A stretch of DNA of 64,000 nucleotides, taken from NCBI GenBank assembly GCA_959347315.1, contig OY365810.1, positions 10,305,540-10,369,539 on the forward strand, read 5' to 3'. The DNA is from Bimastos eiseni. Its lineage: Eukaryota; Annelida; Clitellata; Crassiclitellata; Lumbricidae. How positions within the stretch are numbered: position 1 is the stretch's first letter; the number at the start of each line of letters is the position of its first letter. The notes beneath the pieces were generated by a model. That model was not told where the DNA came from and made no database searches. It saw nothing but the letters and a program-made list of their open reading frames with translations. The translations under genes and the position numbers were made by a program. This document shows, piece by piece, positions 12,059 through 24,156 of the stretch.

Positions 12059-12545
12059 TAGGTCGCGTAGTCGTGATCTTGCATAGGTCACCTGGTACTT
12101 GCATATGTCACCTCCTCTTTGCCTAGGTCACATAGTCCTTGCATAGGTCACCTGGTATTGTATTGTTCACCTGGCCCTTTCATAGGTCTTACAAACGTAC
12201 ATAGGTCACATGGTCCTTGCATCGGTCACCTTGTATTTACATAGGTCACCTGGTCCTTGTATGGGTCACCTGCTTCTTTTGTAGGTCACCTGGTCTTGTA
12301 TAGGTCACATGGTCCTTGCATAGGTCACCTGATACTTGCATAGGTCACTTTGTCCTTGCATCGGCCACCTTGTATTTGCATAGGTCTTCTGGTTCTTGTA
12401 TAGGTCACCCAATCCTTTTGTAGGTCACTTGGTCTTGTATAGGTCACACAGTCCTTGTGTAGGTCACCTCGTACTTGCATAGGTCACTTAGTTGGTCTTT
12501 GTATAGGTCACCTGGTTCTTGCATAGGTTACCCTCGTCCTTCTCT
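12059..12545. repeat. 20-bp minisatellite carrying AGGTCA in each unit
   Basis: About 23 degenerate units of the form cttgcatAGGTCACCTGGTC. I count 15 exact AGGTCA hexamers, all in the same orientation, with a period close to 20 bp. Many are followed by CCTGG, giving a CACCTG E-box overlap. Units vary (AGGTCACAT, CGGTCACC, GGGTCACC), as expected of an old tandem array. Confidence 0.9.
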
Positions 12546-13014
12546 TTCATTTCTCTTATTCTCTTACATTTAATTCAGTGGACTGACTCCTAATACGAGT
12601 AGATATTTTCTGTTCTGCTGTTGTTTTTTTGCTTCTCTTTCGTTTGATAGAAATCGTGTTGCTGCATTCGATCTGTGCTAATGACTTCTCGTTCTCATCC
12701 GTTGAGACCCGTGGGCTTCTCTACAAGTCTTCTTACATGCATTGGCTGATAGTTCGGCTTCATTCGTCAGAGGGAGACACTGATTATGTACAGTGAACAT
12801 GGAACATTTGCATTCGTCGTTTGACTCGAGAGAGGGCAGCACATTTTCTGTTCTTAGGGTATTCTAATAAAGTAATTGAGCAATGACTGCAGGTCTGGAT
12901 ATGATAGAGTTCAATGAATTCCACAAATGACATGCAAGATTCAACGCTAAGATAGACAGCTTGGAGATCATTCTGTTAGTAACCATCGCCTAGGATGGGG
13001 GTTGTGTGATTGTG

Positions 13015-13080
13015 GGAGTGATGATGATGATAACGACGACGACGATGATGATAGTGATGATGATTATGATGATGATAAAT
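13015..13080. repeat. GAT/GAC microsatellite
   Basis: Interrupted GATGATGATAACGACGACG repeats. The flanking ACCATCGCC could be a decayed copy of the type 2 LINE end, but this is too weak to assign. Confidence 0.8.
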
Positions 13081-13679
13081 GACATGATTTAAATGAGGCT
13101 ACCATTAACTGCCCTTTATCGCGGACATTCGATTGGAGTGATGGCTGGCCAGTGAAGACCAGGTTTTGACAATAAACAGATGAATTGAAGCGAATCTATT
13201 GGATCCGTTGACCGACATAATATATAAGGGAGGTTCATATATATATATATATTATGTCAAGTAAATTCTCCCATAGATGTGGGTCTTATTGTTGTGTGAC
13301 CTGACCAAGGTTTTGATGCCTCTGCATTGGCCTTTGGACAATTGACTATGATGCTATGGAATCTGTGGACTGGTTCCCAGGGTCTTTGGTCGACTGGTTC
13401 CCTTGGGCTGAGCTGGTGCCACTGCGTGCTAGACAGGCGTCTCTGTTCTGGTATAAAGCATGGTCTGTCCATGTTTAGCCAGTTGCCGGCGAATTTCTGT
13501 GGATTCAACGGTTGGAATAAGTGATGAGTTTAGAAGCAGGTGGAGGAGGAAACGTTGTGCCATTTATACGCATTTTTCAGTCTGCACGTATGTATCAGTG
13601 TTCTGTCAATACATTGTATTGTATTGTATTTGTTAATGTATGTAGTCACTGCATTTTGTTATTGTCAAATATCAGTTGT

Positions 13680-13805
13680 GCCTTGTGTGTGCGTGTGTGT
13701 GCGTGTGTGTGTGTGCGTGCGCGTGTGGTCGAGTGCGTGTGACTGTAGGTGTGTGTGTGTGTAGGTGTGTGTATCTATAGGTGTATGTGTAGGTGTGTGT
13801 GGGTG

Positions 13806-13837
<32 letters not shown>

Positions 13838-13850
13838 CATGTGTTGACTA
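13680..13850. repeat. (GT)n-rich tract
   Basis: GT dinucleotides with periodic GTAGGTGT interruptions. The minus-strand His/Thr frames here are repeat translations. Confidence 0.9.
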
Positions 13851-14629
13851 CCAAATGCTTCTATTTGTAACTGTCTGTTGATAATCTGTAATGTCATATT
13901 TGCTTTAAATGGTGCCTTGCAAAGGATGGTCGTCAGAGATAGTCCTGGCCTGACCATTCAAGACAACGTGCATGTATGTCTGTATGTATGTAGGTGACTG
14001 GAATGGTGGCAACTAGCAAGACATTGGTTCGTCCCAATGCCTGTTTACGTGTCTCTTCATAGCAAGTATTTCTTGACCATCTCTGGTCCTGACCTAAATT
14101 TGCAAAACCACATGATGTAGGAGAATAGTCTTCAGTCGCTTCCTAGTGGAAATGAAAAGGAGCTGATGCCAAGGGTTGTTGAAGACTTCAAGACTCCTGG
14201 GCCAGTTATTCTTCTGGAAACATGGTGATGCTTCCAAGTTGCTCTGTGGAGATCAGGGACAGTGCAATGGTGAGGCGACCTCGTGTCACGGGCTGAAGAG
14301 GTCTGTGACCCTGTACACTGAAATATATAGCTCCATAAGACCTGATGAAGACCTGATGGGTTACACACCTTGAAAACGTAATGTAGATATATGTCTGTAT
14401 ATAGGTAACAGGATTAGTGACCAGACATTGGTGTATAATGCCCTATAAATTGCTATAATGTACCTCTTGAAAGCAAGGGTTTCTAGATGCATATAGTATT
14501 AGAATCATTCTTCTCCTTGGTACATATTATCTGTGTTTGATTACACAATGTTATGTGCATGCACATCAAAGTGCTTGGCATGTTGTGTGTGCACACATGT
14601 GTGTACAACACTGTATATGTGTGTATGTA

Positions 14630-15195
14630 TGTGTTTAACATTGTATATGTGTGTTTAACATTGTATATATGTGTGTTTAACATTGTATATGTGTGTATAT
14701 GTGTGTTTAACATTGTATATATGTGTATATGTGTGTTTAACATTGTATATATGTGTATATATGTGTTTAACATTGTATATGTGTGTTTAACATTGTATAT
14801 ATGTGTATATGTGTGTTTAACATTGTATATGTGTGTATATGTGTGTTTAACATTGTATATATGTGTATATGTGTGTTTAACATTGTATATATGTGTATAT
14901 GTGTGTTTAACATTGTATATATGTGTATATGTGTGTTTAACATTGTATATGTGTGTATAACACTGTATATGTGTGTATATATGTGTTTAACATTGTATAT
15001 GTGTGTTTAACATTGTATATATGTGTATATGTGTGTTTAACATTGTATATATGTGTATATGTGTGTTTAACATTGTATATGTGTGTACAACACTGTATAT
15101 GTGTGTTTAACATTGTATATATGTTGTACAACACTGTATATGTGTGTTTAACACTGTATATGTGTGTTTAACACTGTGTATGTATGTTTAACACT
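14630..15195. repeat. 30-bp minisatellite (18-bp short variant)
   Basis: The unit GTGTGTTTAACATTGTATAT plus ATGTGTATAT repeats about 20 times. Some units lack the 10-12 bp ATGTGTATAT part. Toward both ends units drift to ACAACACTGTATATGTGTGT. The unit is a multiple of three, which makes long artificial open frames on both strands. Confidence 0.95.
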
Positions 15196-15659
15196 GTAAA
15201 AGTGTGTAAATAGTAGGGTAATGCATTTCAAGTATCTCTTGAAGGCTGTTTAATCCATTGTCTTCATCTTGCTTTGTGTTGCTGTTCATCTGTAAAGGCT
15301 TACACGATCATCAGGCGAAATTATTTTTTAAATAACTGCTTACCCAAGAAACTCTCTTATTCTTCTTAAGTGTCGTACGTATTGGTTTTCATGTAAGAAT
15401 TGGGAATGGTCTTTGCCTGCCAATATTACCCAATATTGGACACAGCATTAGTTTCGATGGAATTTCTTGGTTCCTCTAGTTTACGAATTCCTTGGCTGTT
15501 GTGATATATAGAGTATCCAAAGTGAGTTTGTTAAGAGTGACATTCTGTTGTCATTGGGGGAGGGTATAGGGAGGGGTGGCTGACTGTCTCATACCAGAGA
15601 CTTACTGGATAAATACTGATAGCAGACATAGTCCAAAACAAGTAATTGTTGGTATGTTG

Positions 15660-15800
15660 TTCGGTTGACTGGTGGTGGTTGAGATGGTTAGGGAACACAG
15701 GCAGAGATGAAATCTTTAAACAAATGTCTGTGGTAGCAGGAATTTAAACCCCAACCTTTTGTTTGACAGTCTAGCTCGCTATCCCAGACCATCCAGGGCC
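15660..15800 (-). repeat. tRNA-derived SINE relic, antisense
   Basis: The minus strand reads GGATGGTCTGGGATAG (plus 15780-15796), then GGTTGGGGTTTAAATTCC (plus 15739-15756), an A/B-box arrangement like the copy at 5480. Confidence 0.55.
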
Positions 15801-16182
15801 TCAGCAGAGTATAATATACCTTGGTACTTCAACATTGTTGGTGATTTTGATGTTCTGGTAATTGTCAATGTTGAAACCAATTGAGGATCATTTTGGCAAT
15901 ACATGGTGATGCTGATAATGAAGGCATAATGGTACTAGAAAGTGAGGACCCAGCGATTAGAGTGCCAACCCCACTGATTCCGCCACTGGGGGGGGAGGAG
16001 GGTGACATTGTCAGGACATCTATCCATTGATGGCCTGACGGATGTTCACTGGAAGAGACAATTTGGCTGATTACCTGCAGAATACATAAATAGACATAAA
16101 TATCATACTACTGTAGATGCATCTATGTCAGAAGATTTATACATCATCCACATCTGCCTGTGCTTGTCTGTGCCTAGTATGT

Positions 16183-16189
<7 letters not shown>

Positions 16190-16231
<42 letters not shown>

Positions 16232-16413
16232 ATATATTGCACACTGTAACACACACATATATATATACACATGTATTGTATGTAATATGTATATATCATA
16301 TTATATCATTTATATGTACATATATATTGGAGCGCTTTGTAGTAGTTACCTTGAAAGATGCTATATAAATTTTCGAATGAATGAATTATATGTATATATA
16401 TATATATGTTGTT

Positions 16414-16444
<31 letters not shown>

Positions 16445-16450
16445 GAATAT
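16190..16450. repeat. (TA)n tracts around a LINE 3' tail motif
   Basis: Two TA-rich blocks flank TTGAAAGATGCTATATAAAT at 16350-16370, followed by GAATGAATGAAT. That is the 3' motif and short-repeat tail of the type 1 LINE. Confidence 0.75.
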
Positions 16451-16549
16451 TATATCTAGCATATGATTTGCAAATGTGATATGTATACGATACATATTAT
16501 GCCGATTGCGGCTATTGTCTGTGAAGCCATGTGTGATGATGACCATATT

Positions 16550-17100
16550 TGACCACGGCTACTTCGTCCCATCTACTCCTCTTCGCTTCCTCCTCCTCCT
16601 CCTTCTCCTCTTCCCTTCTTCCTCTTGCCTTCCTACTCTTATGGTTGTCCTCTTCGTTGACCTCCTGAGTCATTCTTCTTGTCCTTCTCCTTCTGCAGTT
16701 CTGTCCTCGTCGTTTCCTGCCGTCTAAACTCGTCCAATTATCGTATGGCTGCAATGAAATGCTTAATTATCGGCACTGACGAACTCCAGCCGACCCTCAT
16801 TCCCCCGTCAGTCAGTCAGTCAGTCCGTTCCCAGTGATTGATGATCCCCTCCTGCTGAAGCCAAGGCAGAGGCAGCCTTCCCGGGAATGCATCCTATACG
16901 GAGCCCGTCTTTGGCTGAGCCACCGAGATTTCGGTTATTTTCTCCGTCGAAGTAGGAGTAACTCCGTGGGACTCGGCTTTTGAGCTGTTCCTTGGCTGTC
17001 GTACGGACGGACGGACAACGGGCCAGGGAGGGACTTGGGACAGGGAGAGGGAGAGAGCAGGAGGAAGCGTTTGTCGTTGTTGGATTGACTTAATCCACGG
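16550..17100 (+). promoter_or_regulatory. CpG-richer patch, putative alternative promoter/5' UTR 1
   Basis: CG dinucleotides become clearly more frequent than in flanking DNA (for example CCGTCGAAG, TCGTACGGACGGACGGAC). The patch ends directly at the ATG exon at 17101. An in-frame TGA at 17086 separates the ATG from upstream. No TATA box is claimed. Confidence 0.45.
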
Positions 17101-17316
17101 ATGGATATCCAGTCGGAATACTTGCGCTATTACGAGACGATGCGACGAAAGAAGAAGCGCAGGCAACTCGGCGACAGTTGGGAGGAGTACCTCGTTCCAG
17201 GGGCTGGAGCAGGAGGAGGAGGCGGAGGAAGAGGGGGTGGTGGTAGAGAGAGGGGGTGTCACTCGCTGGATCGACCGTGGAGGTCTGACGAACGTGATGC
17301 AGGGAGGGCGGATAAG
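17101..17316 (+). CDS. PPFIBP1: Alternative first coding exon 1 of liprin-beta (72 codons)
   Basis: The ATG at 17101 follows an in-frame TGA (17086-17088) and starts a 216-nt open frame that ends exactly at a strong donor, AAG|GTAAGG, in phase 0. Phase 0 is what the shared exon at 36394 requires. The peptide starts MDIQSEYLRYYETM, has a basic block RRKKKRR (about residues 15-21) that could act as a nuclear-localisation or lipid-binding patch, then WEEYLVPG, a Gly-rich run (about residues 35-50) and an Arg/Asp-rich end. I know no matching domain. Assignment to liprin-beta is by position, strand, phase and CpG context, not homology. It could be the first exon of another transcript. Confidence 0.55.
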
Positions 17317-17722
17317 GTAAGGGTTCATGAAAGTTGTTTGCTGTTTAACGACTTGTGTGGGGTAGAGTCGATCTCCTCTTTTGCCAGGCTTGGGACTGGC
17401 TCTGCCTGAGTAGGGGCAGATTGAGCATGGCTCAGGGTTTGGGCTTAACTTGAGCATGACTTTGGGTTTGAGGTTAGATTGAGCTTGGCACAATGTTTGG
17501 GGTTAGAATGAGCATGGCTATTTCATTTCAGATGTCCTTTTCACCTAAAAGGGGGCATAATTCCCAGGTATTGCATAAAAAAAATAACAAGCTTCGATGA
17601 ACCATTTAAAATAAATTTGACATTTTTATTAATTAACAGTGAATAAGTTAATTAATCAGTGACTTCTTCAACCCTTATATATATAATATATATAATATAT
17701 ATATATATATATATGTGTGTAT

Positions 17723-17753
<31 letters not shown>

Positions 17754-19451
17754 TTCTATACATAGATCTGTCTGTGGAATTAAGCAGTACTAGATGAATG
17801 CCAGGTGTGGTTGCATTTGTGCTTACATGTGCATCTGTATGCTATTGATTTCCATCTACCTTGTCTGGCATCAGAGGAGGAGGAGGAGGAGGGGGGCTGT
17901 GGAGTTGCTGCTGCTTGCTTCCGAGGGATGCTGGAAGAGGGAGACCAGCTTTGATGATAATCGTCAGCTGACATCCATGTCATTCTCATCATCAGATCAA
18001 CTTTCATTGATGACTCTTGTCTGTCTGCCTGCTTGTCTGTCTGTCCCTCTTGTCTGCCTGCCTGCCTGTCTGTGTGTCTGTCTGTGTGTCTGTCTGTGTG
18101 TCTGTATGTGTGTCTGTCTGTCCGTCCGTCTGTCTGTCTCCCAGCTGCTCTTCTCGAGCGTTGGCAAACAGTGGCTTCATCAATTACTTCTGCTTACTGA
18201 CTACACAAGACTGTGCTTCTTAAAGTAATGTTTCTTGAAGATCAGACACTAGAAAGAGTCTGACTAGAAGTCTGATAATGAGGAAGTGTCTGACTACAAA
18301 TGTCTTTTGTTAGACAGCTTCAGATATTATATTAAGTTAGACACTTTCTGTGACTTTAATAGGAATAATAATCTGGACATTTCTGTTTTGCTGAGGCAGG
18401 TGCTGCAGTGAACCTCTATTGGATGTGTATAAAATACATGTTGTGCATGATTGTGTAGCTCCTTTGTGAGATTCTCGGAAGGTGCTATATAAATGGCTAT
18501 ATGCAGGTATACACAATGATGAATGTACTGAATGGTGGATTGAAATTTCCTGCCAGAATAGAAGTTTTTTAACCTTTCATCTACACCTGTACCCTCCCAA
18601 CCCCAATCCCAAATGACTCTGCTATGATGAGTTCACTAACCGTACACTTGTGCCCTCAAAGAAATTGAAGTCCTAGTACTTCATTCCGATGGCTACCTGT
18701 AGGACCAGCTTAAGAGTCTGCTCTCTGTCTTCTGTGTACATTACATAGAATGAAAATAATTAAAGTTGATTTTGCTTTCTGTTGAGCTCTCCGGTTGTCT
18801 TTTGGAATTAAATGGAAACAACTGGCTTAGCACATTCTTGGCTGGCTGGCTGTCGTTTGGTGTGTCACCCTTGAGCAGTCCGGCCACGCTGACATCAAGA
18901 GTATGGCAGGATGGTGTGAATGTAATATGAATTGTGGTTGATTTTGCGGAAGGCTGGTACTTAACGACTGTTTGCTTTGTCTCTAGCTTTCTTGGTGGAT
19001 AATTGAAGCCGCCTGAGAATTGAGATTAGTGAGTCTTAATTGTAGACATCCTGTGCTTTGCTCCCAGGTGTTGATGTACCAGATTCGGTTTACAGAGGCT
19101 GACTGCACAGCAGAAGGATGGGTTGCAGCAGCAGCAGCTGAGTGGAGTTGAGCATTCATGGCTGGCTGCATAGGCTGTGATGATGCTATGCTTGGGAATA
19201 TAATCTCATCTGTTATGACTGTGGGCTTATCCTTTGCTGTGAGGTACAATAGTTTATGCAGTACAAAGCAATTGTTATTTTATATAATGTCCTTACACAG
19301 GATTAAGGACTGGTGCACTTTGAAGCCGGAAAGCCATTAAGAGTCATAAAACCTACCTCTTCCAGTCTGTCTATGGCTGTTACGGGTTGCTTGGCTTCAA
19401 TGTGCACTCCTGAACTTATATTAGGAGGGCATTACCAAATTACAGTTGAGT

Positions 19452-19545
19452 CAGCCACTGTTTGGACTGTGACAGTGCCAGTCCCAAGCCTGGAGAAAGG
19501 AGGAGGGCGATATGGAACGGTGTCGTTAACAAAAATCAACTTAAA
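19452..19545 (-). repeat. Dispersed repeat family A, inverted copy
   Basis: The reverse complement reads AACGACACCGTTCCATAT, CTTTCTCCAGGCTTGGGACT, GGCACTGTCACAGTCCAAAC, matching 1-110 and 32607-32700. Confidence 0.75.
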
Positions 19546-20559
19546 AATTGCAGTTGCGTGTAATGTACTACTGTAAGTAGACTGGAGGAGTAAGTTTTCA
19601 TTTGTGGTGTTTGTCTTGAGGCTGCTATTTTCTTTTGGCTTCAGTCAGGATTCTGATGTCCTATTAGGGTTTCCTGGTTTTTGTTTTTATTATTGAAAAT
19701 ATTTTTGATGCAGCACAGGACACAGCAGGAATGCGAATCAGTCGCTGGTGAGAAATAGTGATTGCTATGCTAGCAGAGGCTGTCCTGGATGTTTGGTTTG
19801 CAACTTGCAACATATGACTTAATTTCTTGCTGTTGTGAATTAATTTCTTGCTGTTACTGATTAGGTTAACTGACTGTAGAATGAATTGTGTTGCTGTGTT
19901 ATTTGTTATTTCACTGATTGATTAAGGAATTGCTTGCTTGCTTGAGAAGTGATTACCAATCATTCTATTTCATTATTTTATGTTGTGTTTTTAAGATCCA
20001 AGACTGGCTATAAGACAATAAGCTGCTAAGTGTATTCTCTCATGCCTGATGAACAAACCAGACCTATTAATAGTAGTAGCAACCTCAGTTTAAGCAACCT
20101 CTGTGTTAACAGAAATCATCAGCATATCCCTCATCCTTCATTTAGGCTTGGGACTGGCACTGAGAGTTCTGTCGCATTAAATAAGGACGTTATATTACTG
20201 TAATTGCGCCCGTTTCCCCCCACGGTGTATCCATGTTGACTTAGAGACTGAGGTTGGACTAGGAATTCGTAGTCTAAGCTAAGTTTAATGACAAACTTCT
20301 AGATAGGTTGATAAACCTGAACTGAACAGAGATATTTCATAGACTAAATAAATTACGACCTTCCCAGCAGAGATAACAACTGCCGGCTGTTGTTCCTTGT
20401 TCTTGACATTTAAGAATAATGTCTGTATACAGACGTGGGCGGGAGGGGGAAAGGCCTTCGGAAAGAAGGAGAGCAGATAGAATGCTGTGCTCCTTAGATT
20501 GTGATTTGATTTAGTTGCAATAAATTACACAGCATGACTTACTTGAAGATTTTGTAGAT

Positions 20560-20563
20560 TTTG

Positions 20564-20605
<42 letters not shown>

Positions 20606-20745
20606 CACACATATATATTCGAATGCGAATGCGTATATATATATACATATATATACATATATGTATATATATATATATACACACATATATATTCGAATGC
20701 GAATGCGTATATATATACATATATATATATGTATATATATATATG
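20560..20745. repeat. TA-rich block with a duplicated GC-containing island
   Basis: TTCGAATGCGAATGCG occurs twice (about 20617 and 20691), embedded in TATATA sequence, about 74 bp apart. The flanking TACACACATATATA is also shared, so the whole unit was duplicated in tandem. Confidence 0.85.
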
Positions 20746-21959
20746 AGCGTTAAGCTGGCCTAATTGATGCTTGCCTCTTTCGGAGGCATCAAGTTTAAGT
20801 GGAAGGAACCTGCAAAAGCTCCAGATTTGCACCTGCAGACACAATATCACACATGCTTTTTTGTCCAATAATTATCTGTGGCTTCATTTTGATCTCTTAA
20901 GGAAACATCTCCAGTGAAAAACAGACCAAGACAGCCCACTTGATGGTCAGCCTATGCTATTGCTGAGCTTAAAAGATTGTAAAGCATTAAGTAAAATCTG
21001 CAGCTACTGTAAATTTGGTGCAGATACATTTTGGAGTCTTGATGTTCAGATGTTTCAATTTGTCAAATTAAAGAATTTTGGTGTTTTAAATGATTGCTGA
21101 TTTATATCTTGCAGCAATTCCATGTTAGAGGAAGTCTTCTTTGGTAACAATTGCCAGAGTCTCCAGAGAGTCTGAGAAGAGCCTCTTTTAGAAATAGGTT
21201 TATTTTTGTTGTGTGATATGGCATGGAGTGTTTTCTACACAGACTGTTGATTAGTCCGTTCCATTGCCCTTGAGGGACCATCAATAAGTGCTACAGACAT
21301 ACTTACATACTTGATAATCTTAAGTTGGTATGTACGTACATATGTACTTAGTACATACATACATAATAAATGCATATACTTGCCTTACATAAATATTTAT
21401 TTACTTACTCACACATAAATATATTTACAAACACTTGCATGCCTGTGTGTCATATGCGCCTCTTCTGTAGAAGAAACCTCGTTGAAGTAAGTGTGCTATA
21501 TAAATTCATGTATCATGTTGATCCAAAAACCTCAGGGAATTGACTCAATAATTCAGGAGAAATCGTGTTAAATGAGTAATGTTTCCTTGCAAAAGAAAGA
21601 GTTATTTTTGATTTCATGCGCAATGAAAATATACATAGCATAAACATTCTGAGGATGATCTAAACATAGGAGAAACAAGCAAGAGCCAGATTAATACGGA
21701 TATCTCGGGACTCCATAATCTTATGATCTGCTGACATGGCCTCCACTGCTGGTCATGGTCTACAGGGTGGAAGTGATACAGCCTAGCATCTATTAATAGT
21801 CGAAGGCATGGAACTTCAATGGAGTAACTGTTTGCCTGGAACGATACATCATATGATATCATAATATTGAGATAGTATTACAGCAGATTCGTGCCAAATG
21901 AATCCCTATGGCTGGCGCTGAGAGTAGGTGCAGGGTTCTGTAGGTATCTGTAGTAGTAG

Positions 21960-24156
21960 CTGAGACCAGTCTTATGACGCGTGCCGGAGTGTGTGTTCTG
22001 GGAGTTGGTGTGGTCGCGTTTTCTGCTTCGTGTGTTTTTCAAGGATTGTCTTCTGAGGAACTTTTTTCGACATTTGCATGGATTGCGAAGGTGTTTCTGA
22101 TGCGCTGTATGTAGATGGTGTGAGTGACGTGGATGGATATTATACTGCGTTCTTGTGTCTGGGAAAATGAGTCATGGAGTGGCAGGTTATATAACCTGAC
22201 GTGTGGCTATTCGGATTATCAGAGTTCACGGACTGTTTTGTTAGACTTGAGTCACTGATGGACTAGGATAGGAGGAGAAGTTTCAGCTGCTGGTCTTTTT
22301 CTGGGTGACTGTGTGCCAAGTATTGCGCACCTGTTTTTCATGGCCATGTTGCTCACCTATTTGTGACACGGTAATTATTAGGTGGATGGAAATTAGGTTT
22401 AGGTTGCTGTATGTACCTCATCCATTAATCAATAGTTGGCAGCAGATTAGTATTCACTTTTAAATGCGATCGTTTACTGGTATGCGCACAGTTGCATCGT
22501 GCGGCGTTTGAGCATTGGAGCAACTGAGGTTGCAAAACTTATTGGATAGGACATTCGTCTGCGAGAATTTAATCTACCGAAAGCTATGATGAAACATTCT
22601 TCTCAGCGATACGAAAAGCCGTGAAAAAAGTGCTTATCTAGCGGGCGACAGACAGCCCGGCATCCAGTGGGGTTGAGTTTGATGCATACGTGTCGTTGGG
22701 TTGAGTTGTTATCGCCTTGGATCTTGCCGACATTGACGTCCATAACGATTGAGTGCTGTGCCCTCCTGGAATTGTCACTGGCGCCTCTGTATGCTTGATT
22801 GGTCCTGCGTTTCCGTATCCCGTGCCTCTTTGGACGATTGTGCGGTCATTTCTTACGCATTGCGTTTCACGGATTTGTATTAACGATTTGTTCTCGGCGC
22901 ATATTTCCTGTGAAACTGACGGTATCGTCTCGGAGATGAAAGTGACCCGCGGGGTTAGGCTTCGCTTGGCATCTGTTTGGTCGGCTGGCGCGGTTCGACA
23001 CGCTTCGATGTGCCGTCAGAGTGCTTACTGGTACCTAGGTCCCTGATGAACGGTTATTAAATATCGATTGACTGGCGTGTGAGAAGATATTTTGTTAGAT
23101 AGAAGCCCTGCCATTGACCAATGATTAATGGATTAACGCTTGACACGACTGAAGAAATTTGCGATTCTGTCGTCCTTATGTGTGACAATCTTAAGTACTT
23201 TTCAAATGCGATGAAAGAAATTGATTATTTTAAGAGCATAAGGCGTAACCGTACTCCCAGATTGGGAAGCTAGTGACTTTTCTGGAAAGTGGAATGCATT
23301 GAAATATAATACAGCTCATTAACTGGTTAATTCAGCTGTGAGATTCCCTTGTCACGGGCAACACAGAAATTATTCTCTGCTATTGCAAGGACAGGCCAGG
23401 GCAAGAATACAGCGTTTGGTGAATTATTCCAGTATTTGCATACCAACCGGAAGGAACCAGTTCACTTGCATTTCCGTTGGCTTTGACCGTCCATCGCTTT
23501 GTTCGGTGTCGCATTTCAAGACGACCGTTTGATGAGAAGCAAAATTGAATTAATTATCGTTGGGGCAATTGGCGGCAGGCGATTTGGCATGATATAGACC
23601 ACAGCGCACCGTCATTTAGATTCGGCCGGTTATGGAGCTGGCACGTTCCCACTTCCTCTGCTGTTATAGCCAGTCAGTTTCAGCGGCTATACTCTTCTTA
23701 AGCGAACTGAACGCTAATTTCCAAGCAGCCGAACAATAACTGAAGACTTTATTAACGTTTTATGAATGGAATCTCATAGTCATGACTCGGTTAAGATTTC
23801 CATACGATTAATTCGGTAGTTAAACGAGACGATTTGGCTGCAGAATATGGGTGAAATTCTGATCTTTTGAAGTTGTCTGCGTTATTGCTACTAGTGTGTG
23901 AAAGGCGGTGTGTTGATCTGCGCTGTGTCAGTTGGTTCCCTGGTTCTATTGGCTAAGGTTTGCGTAGTACTTCAACGGTGCTGGTTACTGGATAAGGATC
24001 TGAAGTTATTAACCATCAGCCGCTTAAGAAATTTCATAAGGCTATATCGGAGCGTTGAGCCTGGGAGCCGTGGATGTAAGCGCACAGACGAGAGGGGATT
24101 ACAAGGAGAGAGAGAGGGTTTTCTACTGCTCAACGCTGTCTTAAGTGCCTCCGAAA
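21960..24156 (+). promoter_or_regulatory. CpG-richer patch, putative alternative promoter/5' UTR 2
   Basis: About 2 kb with many CG dinucleotides (for example ATGCGCACAGTTGCATCGTGCGGCG split over 22480-22505), unlike the CpG-poor flanks. It ends at the ATG exon at 24157. The open frames inside (22753-23046, 23898-24194) have no recognisable domain and may be 5' UTR sequence. Confidence 0.45.

Larger units (their letters stand above)
9826..17100. other. Presumed intron: SINE, minisatellites, microsatellites
   Basis: No exon with homology was found. It holds a full-length SINE (10070-10340), a 20-bp AGGTCA minisatellite (12059-12545), a GAT array (13020-13080), a GT-rich tract (13680-13850), the 30-bp minisatellite (14630-15195), an antisense SINE (15660-15800), TA tracts (16190-16450) and a CpG-richer 3' end from about 16550. 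The expected coiled-coil exon between the N-terminal region and KLDLMAE was looked for here and not seen. Confidence 0.6.
17317..24156. other. Presumed intron with repeats and a CpG-richer 3' third
   Basis: Contains repeat family A copies (17341-17415, 20102-20178, and 19452-19545 reversed), TA tracts (17690-17755, 20560-20745), a CTGT tract (18015-18140), LINE 3' motifs (18480, 21485) and a CpG-richer patch from about 21960. Open frames inside are short. No homologous exon was seen. Confidence 0.55.

Noticed and set aside
14483..15171. Several long Tyr/Val/Cys-rich and Thr/His-rich open frames on both strands
   Set aside because: The minisatellite unit is a multiple of three without stops, so openness is automatic.
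16894..17493. 199-codon minus-strand open frame, the longest in the window
   Set aside because: It lies antisense to the CpG-richer patch and alternative first exon at 17101, has no recognisable domain, and GC-rich DNA lacks stops. The plus-strand reading ends exactly at a donor and is preferred.
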